This document shows, in pieces, positions 1-9,096 of a stretch of DNA of 43,685 nt. Source of the DNA: Thermoproteota archaeon (GTDB lineage Archaea; Korarchaeota; Korarchaeia; Korarchaeales; Korarchaeaceae); the NCBI GenBank assembly GCA_027491415.1, contig JAOZFH010000036.1, forward strand, positions 1-43,685, in the 5' to 3' direction. A program made the position numbers and the translations under genes. Position 1 is the first letter of the stretch, and every line of letters begins with the position of its first letter. Under the pieces are notes generated by a model, which worked only from the letters and a program-made list of their open reading frames with translations, searched no databases and was not told the DNA's origin.

Positions 1-207
1 TATGAAGATGGTGGTCATCAGTTTTTTCTTGGCGTAGTCCAGGATGCCCCTCTCCGCGATCTCCCCCCTAAGCCTCTCGGCCATCCGGAAGAGCTCCTCC
101 ACCTCCTCCCTGGAGAAGTCCAGGGCGGAGATCACGTCTCTACCCCTCAGGCCACCCAACTCACGCACCTCCCAACTCTCCCGAGACCACGGGACGGGGT
201 TCAGCAT
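1..207 (-). CDS. Aspartate/ornithine carbamoyltransferase family, N-terminal part (cut by window edge)
   Basis: Reading leftward from ATG at 207 gives 69 codons that look like the start of an aspartate carbamoyltransferase: a GRDVISALDFS stretch, a charged helix, then ILDYAKKKLMTTIF, which in this family sits just before the carbamoyl-phosphate loop S-T-R-T (beyond the edge). The family transfers a carbamoyl group between carbamoyl phosphate and an amine. The N-terminus is about 18 residues longer than in typical archaeal PyrB. The ATG overlaps the TGA of the preceding iron-sulfur subunit (TGATG), so the genes are translationally coupled. It may be PyrB of pyrimidine synthesis, or, given the molybdenum hydroxylase in the same operon, a catabolic carbamoyltransferase such as a ureidoglycolate or oxamate type. 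The visible part cannot separate these. Confidence 0.8.
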   Translation of the reverse strand, partial: MLNPVPWSRESWEVRELGGLRGRDVISALDFSREEVEELFRMAERLRGEIAERGILDYAKKKLMTTIFI

Positions 208-725
208 CACCCCGACGCGGCGCCGGCGGCCGGCCCAGGTCTCCGGGACTTTGCCGCCTCGGAAGCGGCCCTCTTGATGGCCCTGACTATGTTGACGTAC
301 CCGGTACACCTGCAGAGGTTCCCTCGGACGTACTCCCTGATCTCCTCCTCAGTGGGGTTGGGGTTCTCTCTCAGGAGGGCCTGGGCGGTTAGTATGAAGC
401 CGGGCGTGCAGAACCCACACTGGATTGCCCCCTCCTCGATGAAGGCCCTCTGGAGAGGGGTGAGGTCGTCCTCCCCGGTGGCGAGGCCCTCTATGGTGGT
501 TATTTCCCTCCCGTCGACGTCGACGGCCAGGGTCAGGCACGACAGGACGGGCTCGCCGTCCAGCAGGACCGTGCACCCGCCGCACTCCCCTATTCCGCAC
601 CAGTACTTGGTCCCCGTGAGGTGGAGCCTCTCCCTGAGGACGTTGATCAGGAGTTCATTTGGCGCCACGCCGAGCTGGACCCACTCTCCGTTCAGCCTGA
701 ACCTGATGACCCTGGGCTCGGTCAT
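207..725 (-). CDS. [2Fe-2S] small subunit of a xanthine dehydrogenase/CO dehydrogenase-type molybdenum hydroxylase
   Basis: The 172-residue protein is a standard small subunit with two 2Fe-2S domains. The plant-type ferredoxin domain has C43, C48, C51 and C63 (CGIGECGGC then a later Cys). The second, helical domain has C103 and C106 in CGFCTPGF and C138 and C140 in NLCRCTGY. It relays electrons from the molybdenum centre to the FAD subunit, probably in the cytoplasm because no export signal is visible. The start ATG at 725 overlaps the stop of the FAD subunit gene upstream, and its own stop overlaps the carbamoyltransferase start, so it is third in a tight leftward operon. Length and motifs are complete. 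Confidence 0.95.
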   Translation of the reverse strand: MTEPRVIRFRLNGEWVQLGVAPNELLINVLRERLHLTGTKYWCGIGECGGCTVLLDGEPVLSCLTLAVDVDGREITTIEGLATGEDDLTPLQRAFIEEGAIQCGFCTPGFILTAQALLRENPNPTEEEIREYVRGNLCRCTGYVNIVRAIKRAASEAAKSRRPGPAAGAASG

Positions 726-1624
726 CCCACTCCACCCCCGACCCTAACCATCCCGAGCGCCTTGCGCAGGGCGTCCGCCACGATGACCTTGGTGACCTCG
801 CGCCTGTACTCGGCGGTCGACCTGACGTCCGTGATGGGCCTGATCTCCTCCGACGCTATATCCCCGACCCTCCTCAGCAGGCCCTCGGTGGGCGGCCTGC
901 CCTCCAGCGCGGCCTCCGCCTCCCTCGCCCTCATGGGCGTGGGCGCCACCGAGCCCAGGGCTATCCGGACGTTGAAGGCCGACCACCCCTTCAGGGTCAG
1001 CGCGACGGCCACGTTCACCTTGGCCAGGTCCATGGCGGTCCTCGCCACCTTGATGAATGCCGATCCCGTCCCCTCCGGCTGCCTGGGGATCCATATCTCC
1101 GTCAGCATCTCCCCGGGCCTCATTGCCGTCTGCCCCGGCCCGGTGAAGAAGTCCTCGAGCGGAAGAGTCCTCTCGCCCGAGACGCTGGCGAGCTTCACCC
1201 TCGCCCCGTAGACCATCAGGGGAGGCGCGGTGTCAGCCGCGGGGGAGGCGTTGCACAGGTTCCCTCCTATGGTGGCCATGTTCCTCACCTGCACCGAGGC
1301 CATCCACCCGATCGCCCGGTGCAGGGCCGGGAAGAGCCTCTTGATGGCGCCGCTCCTCTCGAGCCTCCTCAGCCGGGTGGCGGCCCCTATCCTCACGCCG
1401 GCGGGCCCCTCCCTGATGTAGTCCAGCTCCGGTATCCTCTTGATGTTGATGACGCACTTCGGCTCGACCCTCCGCATCTTCATCTGCACCAGGAGGTCGG
1501 TCCCCCCGGCCAGTATCTTGGCGTCCTCCCCCCACCTCGCCAGCAGCTCAAGGGCCTCCCTTATCGTCCTCGGCTCGTGGTACTCGAACTCCACCGGGAT
1601 TATGTGGGTGTTGAACCGATTCAC
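722..1624 (-). CDS. FAD-binding medium subunit of the molybdenum hydroxylase
   Basis: The 300-residue protein has the two FAD-binding loops of this subunit: AGGTDLL near residues 39-45 and TIGGNLCNASPAADTAP near 117-133, followed by the CO-dehydrogenase flavoprotein C-terminal domain. It passes electrons between the Fe-S subunit and an external acceptor. The start is a GTG at 1624 (GTG AAT CGG TTC); the conserved fold begins about ten residues later, so a slightly shorter protein is possible. It lies 52 bases downstream of the large subunit gene and overlaps the small subunit gene by 4 bases. The gene order large-medium-small differs from the medium-small-large order of classical cox operons. 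Confidence 0.93.
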   Translation of the reverse strand: MNRFNTHIIPVEFEYHEPRTIREALELLARWGEDAKILAGGTDLLVQMKMRRVEPKCVINIKRIPELDYIREGPAGVRIGAATRLRRLERSGAIKRLFPALHRAIGWMASVQVRNMATIGGNLCNASPAADTAPPLMVYGARVKLASVSGERTLPLEDFFTGPGQTAMRPGEMLTEIWIPRQPEGTGSAFIKVARTAMDLAKVNVAVALTLKGWSAFNVRIALGSVAPTPMRAREAEAALEGRPPTEGLLRRVGDIASEEIRPITDVRSTAEYRREVTKVIVADALRKALGMVRVGGGVG

Positions 1625-1676
1625 GGGGAGTTCCCGGATCCAGCCACCGGCCCCAGGTCCGGCTCCCTCGGTCAGC

Positions 1677-4070
1677 TCAGGCCACCCCCCTCCTCCTGGG
1701 CGGATTCTCGCCCGAAGCGCGCTCCCTCTCCCTGAGGGCCCTCAGTATCCTCTCAGGGGTGATCGGGAGCTCGTAGAACCTGATCCCTATGGCGTCGTAG
1801 ATGGCGTTCGCCACAGCGGCCGCAACTGGGTTGCTGGCGGCCTCCCCTATTCCCTTGGCCCCGAACGGGCCCGTGGGCTCGTAGGTGTCGGCGAATATCA
1901 CCCTGAAGTCCTCGATTGGCGGTATGTCCCCGGCGGTGGGGGCCTTGTAGTCGGTGATGAACCCCATGTTCTCCAGAGCCCCGGTCTCCGGGTTGTAGGG
2001 CGTGTCCTCCAAGACGGCCCAGCCCCAGCCCATGACGAATCCGCCCTGCACCTGCCCCTCCGCCAGCTCGGGGTTGATCACCTTGCCTATGTCGGCGCCC
2101 GCGACGACCCTGACGGGCCTGACCCTGCCCGTCTCGGTGTCCACCTCGACCTCCACGAAGTAGGCGGTGAAGCTTGGAGGTGCGGCGGTGGCCCTGAAGC
2201 TCACCGACGCCGAGATGGACCCCCAGTTCCTCTGCCAAGCCGTCCTGGCCACCTCGCTTAGGGTCGTTTGGGCGTCTGAACCCTCCACGTAGATGACCGC
2301 GTCCCCCAGCTCCTCGTCGTACCTCACCCTCAGGGCCTCGGGGCCCACGGCGACGTTCAGGATCCTAACCGCGTACTCCAGGATCTTCCTCTTCACCTCC
2401 CTGGCGGCCCTCCTGGCGGCCTCCCCTCCCACGTACACGCCCCTGGAGGCGTGGGTGCACACGTCGTAGACGGTGGTGGAGCTGTCCGACCAGACCACGT
2501 TGACCTTCTCCAGAGGGATGCAGAGCTCTTCCGCGATGATCTTGGCGTGGGCGTCCAGCGTCCCGCCGCCGTGATCCTGCAGGGCCGTGACGTAGTCCAC
2601 GCTCCCGTCCTCGTTCACCTTGAGGAACGCCCCGGAGTAATCGATCACCGATCCTGATAGGGGTCCGCCGGCCCCGGAGGTGTGGAACCCCCTGGCCACC
2701 CCTATCCCGCGCCTGTACCTGCCGGTCTGCTCCCCGGGCCTCGGCCTGTTCCTCCAGCCGATGAGCTCCGCTCCCCTTCTCATGAGCTCTGGGACGCCGT
2801 CGCTCCTGATGATGCTCTTCACGGTGGGCCCCTGCCCCCAGAACAGATCGCCCTTGCCCACGTAGTTCTTCAGCCTGAACTCCACGGGATCCACGCCCAG
2901 CTCCTCGGCGAGTTCGTCCACGACGGTCTCGACCGCCCAGGTGACCTGCGGGTTACCGTAGCCCCTGAGGGCGCAGCTCGGGACCTTGTTGGTGTAGACG
3001 GCTCTCCCGAAGTACCTGATGGCCCTCCACTTGTAGAGGGAAACGAACCAGCCCAGCGCGGTGCCCAGCAGCGGGTAGGGTTGAATTTGGTGGGCCCCTA
3101 CGTCCATGACGTTCTCGAACTCCGCCCCCGACAGCCTCCCGTTCCTCCTTGCCCCCGCCCTGATCCTCAGGTACATCTCAAAGGAGACGTGGTCGTGCAT
3201 CATGTCCTCCTCTCTCGTCAAGGCTATCTTCACGGGCCTTCTGGCCTTCCTGCTCAGGGCGACGGCCACCAGGGTCACGAGGTTGGTGTGGATGCTGGAC
3301 CCGAACCCCCCGCCCAGGAAGACCTTCTTCACCCTGACCTTGCTCTGGGGTATCCCAAAGACCTGCGATATGAGGATCTTGGTGTTGTGGATGGTCTGCG
3401 TCGTGGTCCAGACCGTGACGCCGCCGTCGGGGTCTGGCCTGCTGACGGCCACTTTTGGCTCGGGCTGGAGGTGATACCTTCTGTTGGTGTGAAACCTCCT
3501 CTCTACCACCACGTCGGCCTCCGACAGGGCTCGGTCGACGTCTCCCTCGGAGTACTCGAGGGTGCAGGCGACGTTGTCTTCCACGTTGACCCAGGCCCCG
3601 CCCCTCATGATCCTCTCGTGGATGGCCGGAGATCCCGGCCTGGTGGCCTCGAACGGATCGAGGAGGGGCTTGTACACCCTGACAGGCTCCAGCTTGATGG
3701 CCTCCAGGGCGCGCTGGGCCGCCTCCTCCGAGGCCGCCGCGACCGCGGCCACGGGCTCGCCCACGTACCTCGGGTGTTCGGTGAGGACCCTCCAGTCCTT
3801 GAAGGTGTCTTCCTCCACGCTGACCAGCCTTGGATTGAAGAGCACATCTGGCACGTCTCTCGGCGTGAGAACGACCGCCCCCAGCCTCTCGGCCTCCGTG
3901 GCGTCTACCCGAACCTCCGCGTGGGCGTAGGGGCTCTTGAGGATTCTGCCGTAGAGCATCCCGGGAAGCCAAACGTCGTAGGCGTACGTGGCTCTGCCCG
4001 TGGCCTTGAGGACCCCGTCCTTCCTGCCAACCCTCACGCCGACGAACCTGAACCGGCCCCCGGCGCTCAA
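1677..4070 (-). CDS. Molybdopterin-binding large subunit, xanthine dehydrogenase/aldehyde oxidase type
   Basis: The 797-residue protein is the catalytic subunit. It begins with an aldehyde-oxidase a/b hammerhead domain (about residues 15-130) and continues with the molybdenum-cofactor domain: GGGFGSS at 253-259, CALRGYGNPQ at 366-375, and the catalytic glutamate in GIGEAASNP (E743). The RGYGNPQ loop resembles the xanthine dehydrogenase/aldehyde oxidase branch and lacks the CO dehydrogenase active-site loop AYRCSFR, so carbon monoxide is an unlikely substrate. Purines, aldehydes, nicotinate-like heterocycles or other N-heterocycles are all possible. The start is TTG at 4070 (TTG AGC GCC). It is the first gene of a leftward operon and diverges from the cyclic amidohydrolase gene, with which it shares a 77-base promoter region. 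Confidence 0.93.
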   Translation of the reverse strand: MSAGGRFRFVGVRVGRKDGVLKATGRATYAYDVWLPGMLYGRILKSPYAHAEVRVDATEAERLGAVVLTPRDVPDVLFNPRLVSVEEDTFKDWRVLTEHPRYVGEPVAAVAAASEEAAQRALEAIKLEPVRVYKPLLDPFEATRPGSPAIHERIMRGGAWVNVEDNVACTLEYSEGDVDRALSEADVVVERRFHTNRRYHLQPEPKVAVSRPDPDGGVTVWTTTQTIHNTKILISQVFGIPQSKVRVKKVFLGGGFGSSIHTNLVTLVAVALSRKARRPVKIALTREEDMMHDHVSFEMYLRIRAGARRNGRLSGAEFENVMDVGAHQIQPYPLLGTALGWFVSLYKWRAIRYFGRAVYTNKVPSCALRGYGNPQVTWAVETVVDELAEELGVDPVEFRLKNYVGKGDLFWGQGPTVKSIIRSDGVPELMRRGAELIGWRNRPRPGEQTGRYRRGIGVARGFHTSGAGGPLSGSVIDYSGAFLKVNEDGSVDYVTALQDHGGGTLDAHAKIIAEELCIPLEKVNVVWSDSSTTVYDVCTHASRGVYVGGEAARRAAREVKRKILEYAVRILNVAVGPEALRVRYDEELGDAVIYVEGSDAQTTLSEVARTAWQRNWGSISASVSFRATAAPPSFTAYFVEVEVDTETGRVRPVRVVAGADIGKVINPELAEGQVQGGFVMGWGWAVLEDTPYNPETGALENMGFITDYKAPTAGDIPPIEDFRVIFADTYEPTGPFGAKGIGEAASNPVAAAVANAIYDAIGIRFYELPITPERILRALRERERASGENPPRRRGVA

Positions 4071-4097
4071 GATCTCACACGCTGCCGGCGCAAACGC

Positions 4098-4108
4098 TCT
4101 AAATTAAG
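4098..4108. promoter_or_regulatory. AT-rich box between divergent genes, probable TATA element
   Basis: TCTAAATTAAG is the only AT-rich stretch in the 77 bases between the molybdenum hydroxylase operon and the amidohydrolase gene. It lies about 33 bases from the leftward TTG start and about 45 bases from the rightward TTG start. The rightward transcript would therefore have a short leader carrying the GAGGG motif at 4136-4140. One element may serve both directions. This is inferred from position only. Confidence 0.4.
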
Positions 4109-4147
4109 CCTTGACAACAAGCTCCCTCGATTGCAGAGGGATGCGAC

Positions 4148-5494
4148 TTGCCCGGTGGAGATCTCCTGGTCAGGGGTGGGACCCTCGTCGTCCCCGAGGG
4201 GACCTTCGAGGCTGACGTCCTGATCGAGGACGGCACCATCGTTATGATCGGAAGAGGGCTGTCTCCCGCCGGTCACGAGGTCCTCGACGCGCGGGGTATG
4301 CTCGTGCTCCCCGGCGTGGTGGACGAGCACGTGCACATGAGAGAGCCGGGCCTGGAGTATAAGGACGACTTCACCCACGGGACGATGGCGGCGGCAGCGG
4401 GCGGGGTCACGACCGTGATAGAGATGCCGAACACCCTACCGCCCGTCGATGACGCCGACAAGCTGAGGAGGAAGGCCGACCTCCTCTCCGGCAGGGCCTA
4501 CGTGGACTTTGCCCTCTTGGGTGTTCTACACGACGAGAACCTCGACGAGCTGGAGGGCATGCTGGGGGCCGGAGCGGTTGGGTTCAAGGCTTTCCTGGGA
4601 CCCACGACCGGGAACATTCCCCCGCCGGGGGACGGATCCATATACGAAGCCCTCGAGAAGTCCTCCCGGCTCGGCTTCACGGTAGCGTTTCACGGTGAGA
4701 ACTGGGACCTGGTCAGGATGTTCACGGAGAGGGTGAGGTCTGAGGGGAAGGTTGACCCCCTGGCGCACCTGCGCTCCAGGCCCCCGGTCTGCGAGGAGGA
4801 GGCTGCCCAGAGGATAGCCCTCTACGCCAGGAGGACCGGCGGCAGGGCCCTGATAGTCCACGTGGCGGCGGCGGAGGCGATCAACGTGGTGAGGCGGGCG
4901 AGGTCCGACGGGGTCGAGGTTTACGCCGAGACCTGCCCCCACTACCTTCTGCTCTCCGCCGATGACTACGAGAGGTACGGCGCGCTCATGAAGGTGAACC
5001 CCCCAGTGAGGGAGCGGGACCACCAGAGGGAGCTCTGGAGAGCCGTCAACGACGGCACGATTCAGACGCTCGGTTCAGATCACGCCCCTCACTCGAGGGA
5101 GGAGAAGAGCGGGGACATCATGTCCGCCGCCGCCGGCGTGCCAGCGGTCCAGACGTTCCTCCCGTTGATGCTGGACGCGGCCCTGAAGGGAAAGATGCCG
5201 ATCACCAAGATACCTGAACTCATGGCCAGAAACCCGGCGAGGCTCTTCGGGCTCTATCCTAAGAAGGGCTCCCTCTCGGTGGGCAGCGACGGGGACCTGG
5301 CGATCGTGGATCCCAAGGCGGAGTGGACGGTTAAGGCCGAGGATCTATACGCCAAGCACCCAATGACCCCCTTCGACGGTCTGAGGGTCAGGGGCAAGGT
5401 GGTCTACACGATTCTAAGGGGGGTGGTCGTGGCGGAGTCCGGCAGGGTCGCGATCTCCGAGCCACGGGGAGAGTGGGTTATTGGACGGACCTAA
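4148..5494 (+). CDS. Cyclic amidohydrolase of the dihydroorotase/allantoinase family
   Basis: The 448-residue protein opens cyclic amide rings using two metal ions. The metal ligands are visible: H61 and H63 in DEHVHMREPG, K147 in GFKAFL (the lysine that is carboxylated), H182 in FHGEN, H238 in IVHVA and D311 in GSDHAPH. MPNT at 93-96 is a substrate-loop motif shared by dihydroorotases and relatives. The start is TTG at 4148 with GAGGG eight bases upstream; no other start fits this frame. It could be dihydroorotase (PyrC), because a carbamoyltransferase lies nearby, or an allantoinase/hydantoinase acting on products of the divergent molybdenum hydroxylase. Sequence alone leaves this open; family membership is clear. 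Confidence 0.9.
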   Translation: MPGGDLLVRGGTLVVPEGTFEADVLIEDGTIVMIGRGLSPAGHEVLDARGMLVLPGVVDEHVHMREPGLEYKDDFTHGTMAAAAGGVTTVIEMPNTLPPVDDADKLRRKADLLSGRAYVDFALLGVLHDENLDELEGMLGAGAVGFKAFLGPTTGNIPPPGDGSIYEALEKSSRLGFTVAFHGENWDLVRMFTERVRSEGKVDPLAHLRSRPPVCEEEAAQRIALYARRTGGRALIVHVAAAEAINVVRRARSDGVEVYAETCPHYLLLSADDYERYGALMKVNPPVRERDHQRELWRAVNDGTIQTLGSDHAPHSREEKSGDIMSAAAGVPAVQTFLPLMLDAALKGKMPITKIPELMARNPARLFGLYPKKGSLSVGSDGDLAIVDPKAEWTVKAEDLYAKHPMTPFDGLRVRGKVVYTILRGVVVAESGRVAISEPRGEWVIGRT

Positions 5495-5850
5495 CTTCCG
5501 GCTGGGATCCCTGGGGGCGTCCGTCCGCGTCCACACCCGCTGAGTTCCGGCCGGCAACTCGATTTCCACCCCTACCGGTCAAACAATGAAATAATCGCCT
5601 TTCCGGAGAGGGGCAATCAACGCTTTGTCCTACGCGACGGGCCGTCGCGCTCGCCAGATTTTCTTTGATTCTCCTGCGGCATGTGTCCTGAGTTGGAGTG
5701 TATGCTTGTCAACCTATCCATCTCTGAAGGGAAAACGGGGATTTAATCTAAGATTCGTACGCGTTGTCGATTGATACCACCGTTAGGATAATTCTAGAAC
5801 CGGCTTTGCGGAGAAAGTTTATTAGATTTTGATCCGGAAATTGTTTTAAC
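5495..5850. other. Intergenic region of 356 bases, no gene seen
   Basis: I see no convincing coding sequence on either strand and no tRNA. The left half is GC-rich. From about 5740 the sequence becomes AT-rich and holds the probable promoter of the Liv operon. There are several TTCCGG/CCGGAA elements (near 5507, 5546, 5600, 5834) that could be chance in this GC-rich DNA. Confidence 0.6.
5814..5826 (+). promoter_or_regulatory. Probable TATA box of the Liv transporter operon
   Basis: AAAGTTTATTAGA is centred about 30 bases before the ATG at 5851, with no Shine-Dalgarno motif in between. The distance fits an archaeal promoter giving a leaderless transcript. Confidence 0.5.
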
Positions 5851-7188
5851 ATGCGGCGGCGACCCGGGATAGGTAGAACGGTCCTCGTGGGGGCCCTGAT
5901 CGTCCTGATAATCCTGGTTGCCGTGGCTGCCATCTACGTTCGGAAGCCGGCTCCGACTCCTTCACCCACCCCCTCACCGACAACTGCAGCCCCAACCACG
6001 GCCCCTCCAGCCCCCAAGATTGAGGAGATAGTCATAGGAATGGTCGAGCCCCTGAGCGGGACGCACTCCATCTTTGGGATAGAGGCCAAGCAGGCCGCCG
6101 AGCTGATCATAGAGGACATTAACGCCAAGGGAGGGATAAAGTCCCTAGGCGGCGCCAAGCTCAAGCTGGTCGTGGAGGACTCCAAGGACAGCATCGAGGG
6201 GGCGAAGCTCGCGGCGGAGAAGCTGATCTCCCAGTATCACCCGCCGATCATAATCGGCGCCTACATCAGCAGGCACACGGCGGCCATGGCGGAGGTGACC
6301 GAGCGCGAGAAGGTCATCTTAGTGGCTGACGCCCTCGTGGACTTCCTCAGCGAGAAGGGCTGGAAGTACTTCTTCAGGGCCTGCCCGAAGACATCCATCC
6401 ACGGCAAGACCGCGATGGACTTCGTGTACGAGACCGCCCAGAGAAAGGGGATCGAGATCAGCACGGTGGTCATCATCAACGAGGACTCTGTCTTCGGGAG
6501 GTACACGGCCCTGGGAGCCTATCACGAGGCGCTAGGCCTCGGCCTGACCGTCTTAGACCAGATAGAGTACCCGTACGACATAGCCGACGCCTCCCCGATA
6601 GTCAGCAGGCTCATGGAGCTCGACCCGGACGTCGTGATCTCGGTGCCCTACTTCTCCGACGGCGTGCTCATCGCCACGACCATGGAGGAGGTGGGCTACA
6701 AGCCCATGATAGTCGCCGGGGCGGGAGGGTGCGGCTACTGCGACCCGGACTCCATAAGCGCGGCCGGGTCGGCGGTCGAGGGGTTCACCCAGACGTACAG
6801 CTACAACCCGTTCCTGAACACCCCGTACAACCGGGAGATAGTGCAGAAGTTCCAGGAGAGGTACGGCAAGCTGCCCACCGAGGCAGGCGGGATAATCTTC
6901 TACTCCCTCTGGACCATCAAGGAGGCCCTCGAGCTGGCGGGCCAGATGTTTCCGGAGGATCCGCTGAACCCCGACAACCTGAGGCAGGCCTTCCTGGCCC
7001 TGGACATAACCAGCGGGCCTGCCGCGGAGACCTACCCGTCCGGACACATCAAGTTCGGCCCGAACGGAGACAACATCTACGCGATGGCCGTGGTCCTCCA
7101 GGTTCAGGACGGGGAGCCCGTCCTGGTCTACCCGTTCGAGTACGCCCAGGCCGAGCCCATCTTCCCGATACCGGGGTACAAGCCGTAG
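5851..7188 (+). CDS. livK: Liv-type ABC transporter substrate-binding lipoprotein/anchored protein
   Basis: The 445-residue protein captures substrate outside the cell for the permease encoded next. Residues about 9-29 form one hydrophobic membrane anchor, followed by a Thr/Pro/Ser-rich linker (32-54), typical of archaeal binding proteins tethered to the membrane. The rest is a type I periplasmic-binding (leucine/amide-binding) fold starting at IVIGMVEPLSGTHSIFG. The family binds branched-chain amino acids, amides, urea or purine-like compounds; the ligand cannot be read here. It starts a five-gene operon. A T-run (CAATTTTTC, 7202-7210) in the 42-base gap before the permease could lower expression of the downstream genes. 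Confidence 0.92.
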   Translation: MRRRPGIGRTVLVGALIVLIILVAVAAIYVRKPAPTPSPTPSPTTAAPTTAPPAPKIEEIVIGMVEPLSGTHSIFGIEAKQAAELIIEDINAKGGIKSLGGAKLKLVVEDSKDSIEGAKLAAEKLISQYHPPIIIGAYISRHTAAMAEVTEREKVILVADALVDFLSEKGWKYFFRACPKTSIHGKTAMDFVYETAQRKGIEISTVVIINEDSVFGRYTALGAYHEALGLGLTVLDQIEYPYDIADASPIVSRLMELDPDVVISVPYFSDGVLIATTMEEVGYKPMIVAGAGGCGYCDPDSISAAGSAVEGFTQTYSYNPFLNTPYNREIVQKFQERYGKLPTEAGGIIFYSLWTIKEALELAGQMFPEDPLNPDNLRQAFLALDITSGPAAETYPSGHIKFGPNGDNIYAMAVVLQVQDGEPVLVYPFEYAQAEPIFPIPGYKP

Positions 7189-7230
7189 GCCCCCCTCCCC
7201 ACAATTTTTCCCGTTTCCGGAGGTGAGAGC

Positions 7231-8094
7231 TTGCTCGAGCTGCTCCTGCAGAACCTAGTGAACGGAATCCTGATGGGCTGCGTCTACGCGCTCGTCGCGC
7301 TGGGCCTCGCCCTGCAGTTTGGCGTCATGGACATCATCAACTTCGCCCACGGCGAGTTCGTCATGATCGCCATGTACCTGGTCTTCTGGATCAGCCTCTA
7401 CCTGGCTATCCCCGGCTCCCTGACGTCCCTGATCGTCGCGCCCATCTACTTCGTCTTCGGCCTCGTAATCTACAAGCTGGTCATAGACCGGATCGTCGGC
7501 ACCTACCCACTGGCCCAGATAGCGGCCACGATAGGGCTCATGGTACTCCTCAGGAACCTCGCCCTGGCGGCGTGGAGGGCCCAGCCAAGGGGCCTCCAGT
7601 ACGAGGTGCTGAGGGGAAGCGTGACCCTGGGGCCCGTGGTGGTGCCCATATCCAGGCTGACCGCCGCACTGGTGAGCGTCGGCACGATGCTGGCCCTCCG
7701 CTGGTTCCTGACGCACACCCGACTGGGCCTCGCACTGAGGGCCACGAGCGACGACATGCAGGCCGCCTCCCTCCTGGGGATCAACGTCAGGAGGATGTTC
7801 GCGCTTGCCTTCGGCCTGGGCTGCGCGATAATCGGGATAGCCGCCGCCTTCATCATGACCTTCCAGCAGGTTAACCCGGAGTCCGGGCTCACCTGGGGGC
7901 TGATAAGCTGGATAATCGTCGTCATGGCCGGGCTGGGAGGGGTAAGCGGGGTCCTCCTGTCCGGCCTGATACTGGGAATGGTCGAGGCCCTGGAGATCAC
8001 GTTCTGGGATCCAAGGGCCAGCTTGGCGGTGATGTACTCCCTCTTCATCCTGATCCTCTGGGTCAAGCCGAGGGGCCTCTTTGGGAGGAGGTAG
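7231..8094 (+). CDS. livH: Liv-type ABC transporter permease 1
   Basis: The 287-residue protein is a multi-pass membrane permease of the LivH type, with GIVYALVALGLAL-like opening (here GCVYALVALGLALQFGVMD) and the family segment FAHGEFVMI, then several hydrophobic helices to the C-terminus KPRGLFGRR. It forms half of the membrane channel with the next gene product. The start is TTG at 7231, supported by a strong Shine-Dalgarno motif GGAGGTGA at 7219-7226; no ATG lies nearby. Confidence 0.93.
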   Translation: MLELLLQNLVNGILMGCVYALVALGLALQFGVMDIINFAHGEFVMIAMYLVFWISLYLAIPGSLTSLIVAPIYFVFGLVIYKLVIDRIVGTYPLAQIAATIGLMVLLRNLALAAWRAQPRGLQYEVLRGSVTLGPVVVPISRLTAALVSVGTMLALRWFLTHTRLGLALRATSDDMQAASLLGINVRRMFALAFGLGCAIIGIAAAFIMTFQQVNPESGLTWGLISWIIVVMAGLGGVSGVLLSGLILGMVEALEITFWDPRASLAVMYSLFILILWVKPRGLFGRR

Positions 8095-8096
8095 CC

Positions 8097-9095
8097 ATGA
8101 GGGCGTCCGACCTAAAGCCCATAGTCGCGCTGACGGCCATGCTGGCCGCCCTCCCGCTGGCGGTCAGGATGAACAACTACTACGTCCTCCTCCTAACGTG
8201 GATCCTCTACTACTCAACTCTGGTGACGGCGTGGAACGTGATCGGAGGCCTGGCCGGTCAGCTGGACCTGGCGGCCGCGTCGTACATAGGTCTGGGCGCC
8301 TACACGATGGGGACCCTGCTGACGAGGCTCGATGTGACCCCATGGGTGGGTATACCGCTGGGAGGGCTGGTTGCAGCGGGTTTCGCGGCCCTTGTGGGCT
8401 ACCCGACCTTCAGGTTCGGGCTTAAGGAGGCCTGGTACGCCCTGGCGACGATAAGCAGCGTGGTCGTGCTGCAGAAGCTCTTCCTGGTGTGGGAGGAGAT
8501 CGGAGGTCCGGAGGAGAGGTACCTGCCAGCCAGGTACGGCGAGCTATACTACCTCAGGTTCAGGGGCTACGCGCCATACTACTACATCCTGCTGGCCGTC
8601 CTGGTCATGGTGCTGCTCCTGAACGTCAAGATCAGGAGGAGCAAGACCGGCTACTACCTGCTGGCGATAAGGGAGAACGAGGAGGCGGCCGAGATACTGG
8701 GGATCGACGTGAGGAAGTACAAGCTCAGGGCCCTGCTCATCTACGCCTTCGTCACGGGATGCATAGGGGGGATCTTCGCCCTGATCAGCGGGTACCTGCA
8801 CCCGCACCACTTCGACACCTGGACGAGCCTCCAGGTCGCCATCCTCGGCATAGTCGGCGGGGCGGGCGTGGGGTCCATCTACAGCCTGCCCGCGACCACG
8901 TTCATCATCTACTCTATATCGGAGCTTCTCAGGTCGACCCTGGGGGGGTGGATCCCCGGCATCCACCTTATCTTCTACGGCGTGATACTGACGGTCGTGG
9001 TCTTGCTTAAGCCGGAGGGCCTGTCTGAGACCTACGAGAGGCTCTACGGACGGATCAGGGCGGCCCTGCTCAGGAGGCGGGCGGGAGGTGGGTAG
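8097..9095 (+). CDS. livM: Liv-type ABC transporter permease 2
   Basis: The 332-residue protein is the second membrane permease (LivM type). It shows TAWNVIGGLAGQLDLAAASYIGLGAY near residues 40-65, which is the family's conserved region, the cytoplasmic coupling segment ENEEAAEILGIDVRKYK, and repeated hydrophobic helices. The ATG at 8097 follows the LivH stop by two bases and uses the GGGAGGAGG sequence at the end of that gene as ribosome site. It pairs with LivH to form the channel. Confidence 0.93.
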   Translation: MRASDLKPIVALTAMLAALPLAVRMNNYYVLLLTWILYYSTLVTAWNVIGGLAGQLDLAAASYIGLGAYTMGTLLTRLDVTPWVGIPLGGLVAAGFAALVGYPTFRFGLKEAWYALATISSVVVLQKLFLVWEEIGGPEERYLPARYGELYYLRFRGYAPYYYILLAVLVMVLLLNVKIRRSKTGYYLLAIRENEEAAEILGIDVRKYKLRALLIYAFVTGCIGGIFALISGYLHPHHFDTWTSLQVAILGIVGGAGVGSIYSLPATTFIIYSISELLRSTLGGWIPGIHLIFYGVILTVVVLLKPEGLSETYERLYGRIRAALLRRRAGGG

Positions 9096-9096
9096 G

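Noticed and set aside
2682-4223. Long open frame of 513 codons on the plus strand
   Set aside because: It is antisense to the molybdopterin subunit gene, rich in Gly, Pro, His and Arg as expected for a shadow frame in GC-rich DNA, and has no recognisable motif.
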